Shown here one piece after another: positions 1 through 11,506 of a stretch of 64,000 bases of DNA; position 1 is the stretch's first letter; each line of letters starts with the position of its first letter. The stretch comes from Zanthoxylum bungeanum (taxonomy: Eukaryota; Streptophyta; Magnoliopsida; Sapindales; Rutaceae): positions 62,001 through 126,000 of the forward strand of contig SKCR01033472.1 in the NCBI GenBank assembly GCA_019454045.1. Reading direction: 5' to 3'. The translations under genes were made by a program, and so were the position numbers. The notes under the pieces are model-generated. The model saw only the letters and a program-made list of their open reading frames with translations, was not told the DNA's origin and searched no databases.

Positions 1-669
1 AAGGTTCATGAACTGAAAGAGCCTTCGAAATTGATTAGAAGTAAGGTCAATTTATTTTTTTTAATTACAGAGTATGAATATGCATATCATGGCACGCTAA
101 ACATTAAGAGTAAATTGTGCCAAGGCATATCTAATACAACCAAGCAGATACTTAAGATAAGGGTGAAACAACAACCTAACGCCATGTTTATAAAAATCAG
201 AATGTATTGTGTCACTTCCAACAAAGAGTTCACTGGAAACAACATCATCATCTGATTTCTCAATTGATTAGAACTTGGGATTCTATAAGAATGTCAAAAG
301 CCAATAAGGGAAGTATCAATCAATTCGTTCTCTCCCTCATCAATAGACCACTTTGACTGGGTCCGACTAAATGTAAAGTGAGAAGGATTGAATGTGTTAG
401 GGACGAAGTTTACTATGACTGGTAATTGACCCAAATATCATGGCGATAATAGTTACCATTGTCACTAGGATAGTAAGGCCCAGAAGAACTAAAATAGCCA
501 TGAGAATCATCAATGGAAAACATACACGGAAAGAAAGTTAAAAAACAAAAGAAATAACTCACTAGGGAAGATGAGATATATTTGCTATCCAAATATATCG
601 ACAGCAGAACAAGAAGCTAGCCTCAAGAATTAGGGACAACTGTTGTAAACATAAAATAAACCATATAGG
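1..669. other. AT-rich stretch without a recognised gene
   Basis: No gene is recognised. On the minus strand a stop-free run of about 36 codons (roughly 437-545) is rich in Ser, Gly, Asp and Tyr and ends in TAG. It could be a terminal exon of something lying to the left, but no family motif is visible and chance is not excluded. The short plus-strand reading frame at 31-255 has no motif. Confidence 0.3.
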
Positions 670-689
670 GTGGGAAGACTAATGGGCCG

Positions 690-950
690 ATTTCGTCGAC
701 TAATGGGCCGACTAGGGCGACCTTCTTTTTTAAAAAAATTTTCACCCACCAAAACGTGGGGGTACATTAACCCCCCAAAACGCAACGTTACTCACCCTAA
801 AACGCTGCGTTTTGGGGATGTATATAAACAAAAAAAAAAATCACTTATGCGTGCCTTCTTTTGCTCTGCCCTCTCTCTTTCAGTCTCTCACTACAAGCTC
901 TCTCTCTGTCTCAGACTCTCACGACGAGTCACGCTCTTAGGTAATGTTGG
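690..950 (+). promoter_or_regulatory. Candidate plant promoter: TATA box and CT-rich leader
   Basis: A TATA-like TATATAAA lies near 820-827. Just upstream is a palindromic AAACGCTGCGTTT-type motif (around 803-817) and a similar AACGCAACGTT. Downstream comes a pyrimidine-rich stretch (about 850-930) like many plant 5' leaders. It lies some 300 bp before the first hAT transposase similarity, so it could have driven that element. No transcript can be proved from sequence alone. Confidence 0.3.
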
Positions 951-1221
951 CTATTTTTTTTTTGATTTCTCATCACATGACAATAATTTGTAAAAACAAT
1001 TATTCACTAATAGTCTAAAATCCTAGATCCAATTATTCACTTTATTTATTTTTTTGGCTAATTTTATACCTAAAACCTTATATCCAATTATTCACTTTAA
1101 TTTTAAATTTGAGGGTTAATGATAGTTAATTGTTAATAGTTAATATATAATTAAGTGTTAACAACTAAACAATACGGCAACAAAATATTAATAAAACACT
1201 TTTTAAAGAAAAATACATAAT

Positions 1222-3185
1222 GTGAAGCAATTCATCACTAAGTGGGTTTATGAATTCGGTATTCCTTTCAATGCCATTGATAATGATAGCTTAATAGCCA
1301 TGACGAAGGCAATTAGTCAATTTGGATCGGCTTTCAAATCTCTGAGCGAATATGAATTGAGGGAGCCATTATTGAAAGTGGAAGTTGAAAGCCTTAAAGT
1401 GTCTCGACAACAACATGAATAATAGTGGAAGAAGAACGGGTGTTAGATCATGACAGATGCTTGGAGTGATAGGAAAAGGAGAAGTTTAATAAATTTGTGT
1501 GCCAATTGCATAATAGGTACTTCTTTCCGTTTTTCCAAGAAAAGCTCTGATGAGGCACATGTTGGTGAGCATATTTTTGAATGTGTTATGAAGGGTATTG
1601 AACAAGTTGGGTCAGAAAATGTTGTTCATGATAAGGTCATTTACAAAAAGGAGAGACATAATGAGGTCGGGTGTTATTAGGTTTGCACCAGCTTTTTTAA
1701 CTTTACAAAGTTTGATGGAGAAAAAAGAAAGTTTGCGAACCATGTTTGCTAGTAGAGAATGGGATGAGTGGAAATGGTCAAAGCAAGCTAAAGGGAAAGC
1801 GACCTTTACTACGGTGGTGAGTTTCTTTTTGGAATGGTGTGACTTAATGTTTGAAGGAGTTTGGTCCTTGGGGTGAGGGTGCTTCGACTAGTTGAAAGGG
1901 ATCGAAAGCCATTCATGGGCATTGCATAGGGTGAGCTAAAGAAGATAAAGGAAGATAAAGGAGGCATTGAGCAATATTGAAAATAATTATCAACCAATCT
2001 TTGAGATTAACGATAGTAAAATCGAACATCGGCTTGATACTTCATTGCATGAGACGACTTATCTATTAATATTTACTACTACTATAAGGATACAAGTATT
2101 GACTAATGACTATGTTATCAATGTAATGGACGGGGTATTTAAAGTCGTGGAGGCTTTCTTTCCCAATGACATTGATATGCAAAGTAAGGCAATAAATGAG
2201 GAGTTGACTTCATATAAAACAAAAGATGATGATTTTGGTAAAGAAGTGGTGGCAAGAGCATGCGGGGTATCAATTGATGTTTTTAATCAAGGTAAAAACA
2301 CAGTATTTATTTTTTTGGAAACGTTGGAAACCTCACCACCAGAGCACCCGACCCAGGCTTAAGCGGAACAGGTAAAACCCCCGGCTGCCCCAGGCTCTTA
2401 CAAGAAGTGCACTCTTTAGATTCAAACCTAGGACTTGAACAACCAAATCGTAAGCCTTATGCAACCAAGTCACTCCCCTTGGGGAGGTAAAAACAAAATA
2501 TTCATTTTAATTATTTAGCATATTATACAAGACTTGGTTAATTTCATTCAGTAAATTTCATTTAAATTATTTATGTTAATTTGTTGTTGTATGGTGGCGT
2601 ACGTATGGATATCATACACCTAACTTGCTAAAAAATGGCAAAAATGATCATTTCATTAACTACTAATTCATCCGGTGCGAACGAAATTGGAGTAGGGCTA
2701 AGTATTTAATATTAGTTACATATTTTATTATTTTGTATTTTAATTATTAATATTAATTGATTTATTTCAGTTTTATGTAGATTCACATGAAGAAAAGGAA
2801 TAGACTAGATGTGAATCGGTTAAACAATCTAATCTTTGATTCCTTTAATGCCAAATTGAAGAACAAACACAAAAGGGAAAGAGATATGAAATTGGATGTA
2901 TTGCTAGCAAAATATGCTAGTAATGCACAAGGATAAATTATTGAGGGTGATGATGATGAAGAAGTAGAGTCCGGTTTGAGACTTACTTGGAATATGGTTG
3001 GAAAAGCGTCTAGGGCAGATGAAATGTTACAACCTCGGAAAAGTGCTAGGAATGCTAAATTCAGGGAACTTGATGAAGAAAATTTTGATTCCGATGAAGA
3101 ATTTAAGGAGAAAGATATTGAGTTTGAATCGAATGAAGAACATGCGCTTGAAGGATATGAAGAACAAGAATTTGAGGAGGATTAG
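1222..3185 (+). pseudogene. Decayed hAT-family transposase (DUF659 to hATC dimerisation region)
   Basis: Broken frames across this stretch together resemble plant hAT transposase-like proteins. At 1222-1422 there is FGIPFNAIDNDS, the opening of the DUF659 region. At 1450-1680 comes MTDAWSDRKRRSLINL, where the family has a D-x-W-T/S-D motif. At 1679-1876 FAPAFLTLQSL and a Trp/Lys-rich block follow, and 1967-2280 holds a degraded central part. Near 2585-2700, YGYHTPNLLKNG then RCERNWS recalls the C-terminal hATC dimerisation domain. Residues to 3185 form the acidic tail (EEFKEKDIEFESNEE). Frameshifts, stops and a SINE-like insertion at 2291-2508 show it is dead. No BED zinc finger was seen upstream and clear terminal inverted repeats were not found, so the element's limits are uncertain. 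Confidence 0.75.
2291..2508 (-). mobile_element. SINE-like insertion with target-site duplication
   Basis: A block of about 170 bp (2316-2485) interrupts the hAT transposase. It is flanked by imperfect direct repeats of about 23-25 bp beginning GGTAAAAACA (2291-2315 and 2486-2508), as expected for a LINE-mobilised insertion. Read on the minus strand it starts near 2485 with GTGACTTGGTTGCATAAGG (A-box-like), then GTTCAAGTCCTAGG (B-box-like, fitting GGTTCRANNCC). It ends in a short A-rich tail next to 2316. This is the layout of a tRNA-derived SINE. The family was not identified. Confidence 0.6.
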
Positions 3186-4902
3186 AAGATTTAGTAACTT
3201 CAACTTTGTTTTATTTTATATTTTTTGGATTTTGAGTTTGGCCTCTAATTGTGGACTTAGTTAGAGGATGTTTGATGGATTGAGTTTGGATTTTGATGTT
3301 TGATATGGTGGATTAAGTTTGGATTTTATATTTTATTACAATTTGGTTGAATTTGCATGATTTGGATTATTTATGATGTTGGAAAATATTAGATTTTAAT
3401 TACCTGCCGACTAATTAACAAGGCCCCGCTTAGGCCCTGCTTAAGCGCCCTAGACGCAAGGTTGCCGCCTGATTAGCGCCAAACGCGTTTTAGAAGACTG
3501 TATAATTTCGTGCTACTATCTTCCCTTGCAATTTTATTTTTCCATTTCACCAAAAATTTGCATCAACATATACCATAAGAAATTTGGAACTTTTTGCAAT
3601 CAAGCAGCCATTATGGGAAATTTTGAAAATCAACCATGCAAGCAAATAAATCACAATATCAACAAAAGTCCACAACTTCCAAAGAACTAAATGCCCAAAA
3701 TTCACACAGGAAATAACATTTTGATATGGTGGATTGAGTTTGGATTTTATATTTTATTACATTTTGGTTGAATTTGCATGATTTGGATTATTTATAATGT
3801 TGGAAATTATTAAGTTTTAATTACCTGCCGACTAATTTCCTAGGCCCCACCTAGGCCTCACGTAGGCGCCCTAGGCGCCAAGCTGCAGCCTAACTAGCGC
3901 CTAGCGCGTTTTAGAATACTGTATAATTTCATGTGTTTATATCTTCCCTTGCAATTTTATTTTTCCAGTTCACCAAAAATTTGCATCAACATATACCACT
4001 AGAAATTTGGAACTTTTTGCAATCAAGCAGCCAACATGGAGGAAATAACTGTCCGCATTCAATCAAAGTAATAACCACAAGTATTTGACAATCCACGAGG
4101 TCGGGGAAGACTTACGTTGATATGGACACAAATTATAAAAAAGAAACCTATATTTTACTGAGCTTAACGAAACAATAATTTCGGATAGAATACAAAAGCG
4201 TCAAAAGATCTATATAGCTAACCCCACCTAGTGGGAAGAGGCTTTTGTTGGTTTGGTTATTTGACATTCTGAACCCTAGGGGATTTTCTCCGGTTAGTAA
4301 ACTAACTGGACTTAAGTCTATGGGCACACACAACAATTACTTCCAAGATTTTGCAAGTTCTCTTTATTTACATAGACATGCCTTGAATTTTTACAGAGAA
4401 GAAAATATATTTCAGTGAAGTTCAATTCATTTGAATCTTTGCATGAACAATGTCTTTCATACTAGGAAAAGATAAATAAATAAAAGTACGTTTATGGAAG
4501 AAAATACCACCAAATGGGTCAATAACCATGTCAGAGAGGAAACAAAGAAACTGAAATTCTAAATAAGCAAGCAAAACTACCTTAAAACAAGTATTCCATT
4601 CTTGAATTCAAGACAAAATCACGAATTCTTACAACCATCAAAACACTAAATAAACACACCCACCCATGAAATTAGTAAAATTCATATCACAGCTATTGCT
4701 TCTATTAAATCTTTCAAAAAAAGCACAAACCAGATTATTTCAATAACACAATTTGCCTCAACTTTACAAACAACTAAGCTTTTAACATTACATACTAACA
4801 ATTAATGTCACAATCATTCAATCAATTAAGACATTAAAATATAGAAATTACAAGGAAAAAAAGTCCAATTTCAATTAAATAACAAACAAAAAGAAAACCC
4901 AC
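3186..4902. repeat. Direct duplication (about 310 bp, 421-bp period) in otherwise gene-free sequence
   Basis: About 3300-3615 and 3722-4038 are two diverged copies of one block, starting with GATATGGTGGATT and ending near CAAGCAGCCA. Each holds a GC-rich core (about 3420-3500 and 3840-3910) of repeated TAGGCGCC/TAGGCCCC-type words, unlike the AT-rich surroundings and reminiscent of subterminal repeats of plant hAT elements. The stretch 4040-4902 is AT-rich and would be intron 2 of the ALFIN-like gene if that gene continues to the left. No exon was recognised in it. Confidence 0.6.
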
Positions 4903-5123
4903 CAGGATCACACTGCTGGTAGAACTTCTCAACATCTGCAAGCAAACAGAAAATTAAAATTAAAAAACCAAATATAAACAAAAAGAACAAAATCCATTAA
5001 TCATTAAAAAAATATTAACCCATTACCAGAAGTTAAAGCCTTAATCAAGCCAGCCCTTCTCCCCTTAAAGTCGCTGAAAACCTCTTCTACAGTTCTAGGT
5101 ATAGGGTGCGGTATCGCTTCCAT
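4903..5123 (-). CDS. ALFIN-like PHD-finger protein, exons 1 and 2 only (5' fragment)
   Basis: ALFIN-like proteins are plant nuclear proteins with an N-terminal DUF3594 (Alfin) domain and a C-terminal PHD finger that reads H3K4me2/3. Exon 1 (5027-5123) starts at ATG and encodes [19 protein letters not shown] and on to GLIKALTS, nearly the family consensus. It ends at a GT donor after a split Asp codon. Exon 2 (4903-4935) follows a TTGCAG acceptor and encodes [11 protein letters not shown], again ending at a GT donor in phase 1. Both splice phases fit the family. No later exon (rest of the Alfin domain, PHD finger) was found between 1 and 4902. Either intron 2 exceeds 4.9 kb and contains the hAT relic and duplications, or the gene is truncated. 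Reading frame and splice sites look intact. Confidence 0.85.
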
Positions 5124-5460
5124 AATAAAATAACTAATCTCTCTATCTTTTTCTTCAAATTCAAGCAAATGGGTTTCGAGTATTCAACAAAAATAGTGAA
5201 ATTTCAACACAACAAAGACATTTTGACATAGAAGCCGTAATTAGGGTTTGGTTCGTTTTAAAAAAAAAAGGGCTTTTAATGTGTTTAGCTTTTCTGTTTG
5301 AATTAATTGAATTGAATTGTAGATAGGAGGACAAGAGAAAACAGAAGAGACCCAGAAGAGAAATAGAGAGGCAGAGAATTTTTTGGTTTAGGGGTTTGAG
5401 TTCTGTGTGCTTAAAAGATAGAGAGATGGGAAAGTTGCCAAATTTTTATACTAATATAAT
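5124..5460 (-). promoter_or_regulatory. 5' leader and proximal promoter of the ALFIN-like gene
   Basis: On the minus strand, upstream of the ATG at 5123, the sequence is rich in CT tracts (TCTCTGCCTCTCTATTTC near 5350-5375), typical of plant 5' leaders. It holds two AAACCCTAA-like words, one near 5230-5240 and one near 5385-5395, similar to telo-box motifs. No convincing TATA box was fixed. It runs into AT-rich sequence above 5430. Confidence 0.45.
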
Positions 5461-5616
5461 AATTTTAAGGGTATTTTAAAAAATTTGTTAAGGGTTTATG
5501 TTTTGTTATTTGTGGTCCTTTTTATTTTTTTTTTTATTATATTTTTTTGCCTTTGGGGGGCTATTGCGTTAATATAAAAAAAAAAACATCTCAAAAAAAT
5601 TGTTGAAGGGCTTGGA

Positions 5617-5856
5617 TTGAAGTTTGTACGTTACTTTTTGTTGACAAAACATCAAAATCGTGACGCTGCTGTTGAAGGAATCTTCAAACAAGGCTACTAC
5701 GGATCATTTTATCTTTTGACAATGTTACCTTCAGGTTTTTCGCAAATGCCAACCAAAACAATGTTTTGGCCAATAGGGAAAAGAATAGAACCATTAGTGA
5801 GGAGGTATAGGATTTTGTGTCCAAAATGTCTGTCATTTAAAATGAAAGATATATAA
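5617..5856 (+). CDS. Unrecognised 79-codon reading frame
   Basis: The frame begins MKFVRYFLLTKHQNRDAAVE and ends with a CPKCLSFKMKDI tail. It has mixed, protein-like composition and a CxxC pair. No family is recognised, and there is no start context or neighbour to support expression. It could be an exon remnant of an inserted gene fragment or a chance reading frame. It is listed because its composition is less AT-biased than its flanks. Confidence 0.15.
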   Translation: MKFVRYFLLTKHQNRDAAVEGIFKQGYYGSFYLLTMLPSGFSQMPTKTMFWPIGKRIEPLVRRYRILCPKCLSFKMKDI

Positions 5857-6167
5857 AATGTGAAAATAAATTTTGAAATAATAAAGCCTATAAACAAAAC
5901 CATGTTTTGTCTTTTTGGGTACTTGTGGATGTGATTGTGGAGATGGTTGTGTTTTTACAACAATGATATTCTTATAATACTTTGTATAATATTTTGTACA
6001 ATTAAATTTTTTCCAATTACATTTGATTGTACAAAATATTATATCAAGTGTTGTAAGAATATCATTTTTGGTGTTTTTAATATTGAGATTTAGGAAACAC
6101 GTCAGATGGTCATGTTTAATAAGGGCATAAAAGATAGATTTTACTAAACTTGTGGGATTGTGATTTA

Positions 6168-7114
6168 CACCTTGTTTGTTTCATGGTTTATCATAGTTTT
6201 ATATAGCATGATTTAGTTCAAACTATTGTCTGTTTTGACTACCATATTCATATTATGGTTTCTCATTATAATATCATGGTTTGAAAATTATGATTTTTGG
6301 AGATTTTTTTAAATCATGGATTTAGTGGTTTGTCATGATTTTATAATTTTGTATTCCTAAAATATCCTTAATAAAATTTTAAAATGCCAATTATACCCTA
6401 TTATATATATTATATTAATAAATAAAAATAGTTAAACTCACCCCTCGATTAGAGTTGACTATCTCTTGTTAGTTGGCTCTTTAATTGAGTAAGCTTTGAT
6501 TACTATTTTGCCTAAATAATTTTTCCATGTTTATATAAATTTTATGTTCGTGTTTACAATAATCATTTATATCATTTTTTTTTTAAAATTTTTTTGCTTA
6601 ATGACATGAGTTTTAATAAGAAGTTGAAGTGATTTGAATAGTAGATTGTTTGGGATGATATTATAGATTGTATAGATTTAAATTCGATGAAATTTTTATA
6701 TTATGAATTATTTTTATCAAATATTTTTTTATTAAGAATGTGATTTTTCATATTTGTTATCTGTTTTGTACATCAATTTTTATTATAATTTATTGATTTT
6801 AAATAATGGATAATAATTGATATGCGTTTGGTGATATTTTAATAAGAATTTTTTATGCCTTTCATTGAATTTAATTTTTGGAAAAAAAAAAATAGATTTT
6901 ATATGATATTTTATGAAATTTATGTGTTGAGGGCATTTTAATCATTTTATCTTTTTTTTAGAACTATATCAAATATCACAAAAATAGATTACTTAACCAT
7001 ATCATATTATACAATCTTCTCAAATATGGTAATAGTAATTATAGTACCATACCATACAATATTATAACATACCATACATTACTAAACCGTAGTGCACTTC
7101 ATCCAAACAAGGTG
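6168..7114. mobile_element. MITE-like element with short terminal inverted repeats
   Basis: The stretch starts with CACCTTGTTTG (6168-6178) and ends with its exact inverse CAAACAAGGTG (7104-7114). Beyond these 11 bp the ends stay loosely complementary (ATGGTTT/AAACCGT). The interior is very AT-rich with many CATGGTTT/ACCATA words and no reading frame, as in hAT-type MITEs. No target-site duplication is evident at these limits, so the exact ends are uncertain. The stretches 5857-6167 and 7115-7347 are AT-rich and hold no gene I can see. Confidence 0.4.
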
Positions 7115-7347
7115 TCAGGGTCTGTTTATTTGGCAGCAAAACTGTTTTTGGAAAATGTTTTTCTCATTTACGATATTTGGTACACTTACAGAAAATTTGA
7201 TCAACGTAAACTATTTTCTAATTAATGAATGATAAAATTCAAAATTTACTACTTTCTAATAAGTCATTTACGAATTTTTTTTCATTTTGTCCAAAATTTT
7301 CATAATTCACTTCAAGGAATGACAAAATTTAAATATTTTAATATTTT

Positions 7348-7900
7348 TCAATTATATATGTATAAAATTAGGGCTCTGGTCTCAAAATTTTGAACCTGCG
7401 TGGATATCAAAATCAAATATGGATTTGAGTCCCGAAATTATGGGATTGTGTCAATCCGGCATAGGTATACCCGGATCGGATCCAAAAATCATATTTTTAA
7501 AACTCTTTTTCTATTATATTTGTGTAAAATTAATAAAATTATGAACCTTGGTCTCAGAAACTCCGATTCACATGGATATGGATCTGGGAATACACATATC
7601 CTAAAATTCATTTTTTTTATATTTTTTAATTATATTTATATAAAATTATGGACCAGAGTACCAGAATTTCGAATTCGGATATACCCAGATCTCGAAATTT
7701 TGGATCCAGATATACCCGAACAGGATCCAGAAGTCCAGATTATTTTAATCCTTTTTCAATTATATAAAATTATGGACCTGAGTCCTGAAATTCCAGAGCG
7801 CCTGAATTCAGATCCGAGTATACCTGGAACGGATCAAAAAATCTAAATTTTTAATCTTTTTTCAATTATATTTGTTTGAAATTATTAAAATTATTTATGA
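7348..7900 (+). repeat. Degenerate minisatellite, about four units of 105-160 bp
   Basis: Each unit starts with AATTATAT..TAAAATTA, followed by GG(A/G)CC(T/A)..GT(C/A)CC..GAAATT and a GGATCC/GGATCAAA word. Unit starts are near 7348, 7509, 7627, 7755 and 7862. The 148-codon reading frame across it is a by-product of the repeats (recurring YPD, IPE, DPD words). AT-rich sequence without a gene continues to about 8290. Confidence 0.6.
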
Positions 7901-8289
7901 ACACGAAAAAATGTACATTAATATTATTCTCTTTTCAACAAAACCTGTTACTATTTTGGGCACAATGAATTGATTGATATTTTTGTCTTATGTGTGTATG
8001 GAAGAATGGTAAAAAATACAAGAGAATTTGCTTATTTAATAATTTAGAAAGAAATAAAATAATTATTAACTTGGATAAGAATTTATCTTTTTAGTTTGCG
8101 CTTAAATTATTAGGGACTAGTAATAAGCTGGTTGGGGGTGTCATGGATACTAAAAAATGTACATTTAATAAAAAGAAAGTAATTATTTTACACCTATAGT
8201 TTCATTAATCCCATTAATTAAGCACATTTGTGAAATAATAATTAAATCTATGTTTTATATAATTTTATTATGATTTTTATTTCTTATGT

Positions 8290-8560
8290 AGGTGAAATAA
8301 TATTTTTGATGTATAACTAGAAAAAATGGACGTGACATTTGAATTTTGGAGGCTAGAAACTTGAAAGGGCGTTCTAACAGTGTACAATTTCGGAAATTTC
8401 AATTTTGCGCAATTTTCGTAATTTGGCAAATTACTTTCAATAATATGCAAGTTTTCATTCGAATCATGAGTAACTATTTCCATTTTGTTGGGGTAAAGGG
8501 TAAAACTCTAAATATGAGAAGATAAATTAATCTTACTTATATTATAATATATGAATTGTA
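8290..8560 (+). repeat. Fragment related to an Athila-type LTR
   Basis: The words GAAACTTGAAAGGGCGTTCTAAC and the sequence following match, with divergence, the U3 part of the G1 LTR at about 17435-17530. Farther on, a GGGGTAAAGGGTAAAACT block resembles 18050-18070, with intervening LTR sequence missing. It looks like an internally deleted, old LTR remnant. The solo copia LTR starting at 8668 lies just to its right. Confidence 0.45.
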
Positions 8561-8667
8561 ATCTGAAGACTAATATTTAATATTCTCTTATATTTACGGG
8601 TGTTTTGATTCTCTATAAACAATCAAATCTTGGTTGGCACAGTTAATATTTTTCCCCATATTATATG

Positions 8668-10490
8668 TGTTGGACAATTATGACCCATAGCGTCACTATT
8701 TGTACAGATCACGGTGTTGTTGTACAAATTAACTATGTGACAAAGGAGATTGCACTCTTATCATTTGTGATTAGATCACATAGATGTATAAATGATGAGA
8801 GGTCCTTGTGATTTGTTCCTGGACGGAGAATGATATGAGACAGTATCAGTCCACGTAGGATAAATCATTAAACATCCCTAGTCAGAGCATTATCGAGATT
8901 GGACATCGATGAATGCGTAAAAGACTAGTATTACACTTGAGCCCGTTGTGAGGGCACAACGACATAGTTCTCATATATTTGGGTATAGGATACTCATGCA
9001 AGTGTAATAGGAGGTTGTGTTTCAACGATGGTACGGGAAACAGCTTCGCTCTGGATAAGACCCCATCGAAATTCCATTGGTAGTATGACTATGTGTCTAT
9101 GGAAATCCGAAATCAGGGTAGGTGTATTTGGTCTTAACCTGAGACTTGCACCGCTAACTCTTGCGACAATCAATATACTTTGGTTGCGGTCGTCCAGGGC
9201 TTTAACAGGTTCTGTGTACGCCAATACTGGGTATATTGAGAATCGTAGTGTGTTGGGTGTGATGTCAAGACGGAAGTGTCACTCCAGTCATATGGAGATG
9301 ATGATCGCGTAGGGATACAGAACTGGCTCTCTAATAAAGGTTGCAACCGTCGGGATAATATGACTTGGTCATGATTATCCGATTATAAAGAGACTAGTTG
9401 CTTGTTATCTGATATATGCTTCGTACGGGGCAACACTATACCAGCCCCAGGCCTTGCATGTGATCATCCGATACTGGACATAAATACGCAATACTACGTA
9501 TGGAGATGATGATCATGCAGGATACAGAACTGGATCTTTTAAATGCTGCAGCTATCGGGATAGTATGACTAGGTCATGATTATCCGATTACAGAGACTAG
9601 TTGTTGGTGATCCGATATATGTTTCGTATGGGGCAGATATAATTTCAGCCCCAGGCCTAGCATGTGACATCCGATACTGGATCGAATTACGCAATACTTT
9701 ATATACTACGCCTGATAAAGATTATATATTCCTTGATGAATATTTCTGGAGAATTTGGTAGGCACGGTGCTTTGCTAGAAGCCAACCATGTCTTGTAAAT
9801 CGGTAAGAACGCGGTATGAGGTACGCACGTGTCCGGATAGTCTGATGCCCGTATTTACTGCCAACATATCAAGGGATCTCTTGGGTCGCTTCCCAAAGAT
9901 TCACCGATGACATTTGACTCGAACAAAATTAATCCGGGATTAATTATGAGAGAGAAAATTAATCTGGGATTAATTACGGCAAGAATTTATCGGGGATTAA
10001 ATTCACATAGAAGATAGAAAGTGATTAATTTGGAATTAATCGATTAAATACTATATTGGATATATTAATTGAAATCGGATTTCAATGCGAAATTAAAATT
10101 GAATTTTAATTTGGGCGAATGAATTAATTTGGAATTAATTCGTAAGCGACTTTCGTAATAATTTTGCAAGGCATTATTATTTAATTAAATTGGATTTAAT
10201 TACGTCGCAACAGAAAATTCGTTTAATCGGATTAAACAAACCCGAGCCCAAAGTGTGTTGTATAATTTTGTTGCAAAATTTCAAGCTTGCTAGCACATTT
10301 AGAGTTGATTAAGGTGATAGGAAAACTCACCATTGGGTTAGAAACACTCAACATAAAGCTTGGAGCTTCCAACATACAAAGAATTTTTGTAAGCACACAT
10401 CCGATCAATGTAAGTTTTTTCCGCAACTTACTTGATCATTCACACACAAATCATGATTTAGAGATCCTTGGCATGTCTATGACACTAACA
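8668..10490 (+). mobile_element. Copia LTR standing alone (same family as C2)
   Basis: It starts TGTTGGACAATTATGACCC and ends CACTAACA. It aligns along its length with the C2 LTR (55665-56151 plus 58944-60432), which is followed by a primer-binding site; here no primer site or internal region follows. This identifies it as a solo or orphan LTR. The flanks (TTATA or TATATG on the left, CTATATG on the right) are similar, but the 5-bp duplication cannot be fixed without a mismatch or shift. Its right part (9917-10215) is a run of TTAAT..GGATTAAT words. Confidence 0.75.
9291..9710 (+). repeat. Tandem duplication (208-bp period) inside the solo copia LTR
   Basis: The block starting TATGGAGATGATGATC at 9291 recurs at 9499 and runs to about 9700, including GACT(T/A)GGTCATGATTATCCGA and CAGCCCCAGGCCT in each copy. 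The C2 LTR has this block once (about 59070-59270), so the duplication arose within this copy or its sublineage. Confidence 0.75.
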
Positions 10491-11320
10491 CTATATGCTT
10501 TAAAAAGTAAATATGAATTCAAAACTTGATAAATAAAACCAGTTTGAGAAGAGAGGTCCACTCACCTATATGGAGTTCTGCTAGCATTTCTTCACTACAC
10601 TGGAGTAACTCATGGTTCCTGAGGGTAATCTATAATCAAAAACTCAATAAGCTTACAAGTCCTAAGATAAATTTCGGAACTTAACTAACTTACTAATACG
10701 TCTACACGTCATAATTACAAGGCTTATCATGATTGTGACTTGATGGAAGGTATGAATACAAACTGATACGAGACCTATAAGGTGACCTCTAACATGCTAG
10801 GATGGATCTGGGTGGTTAAAAACTGATTCTGGGAAATTTTGTGCCACGCGTCGCGACGCAAACCCTTGCGCGTCGCGACCCACGGCGACCAGAAGGGTGC
10901 CATCATTTTCTTCTTTCGCATCGCGACGTAAATCATTTTTACATCGCGACACAAAACAGAATTCCAGGATTCTGTTTTTCTTCTTCAAGTACATCCAATG
11001 CACAATATCAACTACACTTCATACTAACAACCACAACACAAAACATCATCATAGATCAATTTCACACATCATATTCCAATTTTAATCTTCTAATCTCATA
11101 TTCCCTACTTAGCTCAAGACTTAAGGTTTCTTATAAAGTTTGGATGACAGACAACAATCAACCTCCATGCCTATATTTTCATCAAATGGGACCCCAAACA
11201 TATTATTATCTTCACCATATCATTCATACCATCAAAATCAAGACTTCAAGATTTGGGTCAACATAATCTTACCTCAATCCACTTGATTTCTTCATATATC
11301 ACAATCCTCTAATGTTGTTT
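10491..11320. other. Unassigned repeat-like sequence with CGCGACG words
   Basis: No gene is recognised. Around 10849-10955 there are repeated CGTCGCGACGC/CATCGCGAC words, similar to palindromes in the G2 LTRs (40733-40743, 41290-41322). This suggests an LTR fragment, but neither end nor family could be fixed. Confidence 0.3.
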
Positions 11321-11324
11321 ATCT

Positions 11325-11455
11325 TCTTCCTTGCTTTATCTTCTCTCTTTTTTTCTCTCTTTCTTATTCTTTTTCTCTTTCTTCTTCTTCTCATCTTTCT
11401 TCTTCTTCTTCTTCCCTCTCTCCTTCTTCCACATTTTTGCTTCTTTTTTTCTAAT
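11325..11455. repeat. CT-rich low-complexity tract
   Basis: An imperfect (CTT)n/(CT)n run, almost wholly pyrimidine on the plus strand. It produces an artificial Arg/Lys-rich minus-strand reading frame. Confidence 0.8.
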
Positions 11456-11506
11456 TTTTGGGATTCAAGAATAAATGATTGATGCAAAATGTTAAAGCCT
11501 ATATTT

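Noticed and set aside
670..993. 107-codon plus-strand frame
   Set aside because: It crosses a probable promoter, TATA box and CT-rich leader and has no protein motif.
7115..7347. Second MITE beginning GGGTCTGTTTATTTGG
   Set aside because: The start resembles a hAT-type MITE end, but no matching opposite end was found.
8994..9312. Reading frames on both strands in the lone copia LTR
   Set aside because: They lie wholly within non-coding LTR sequence shared with C2 and have no motif.
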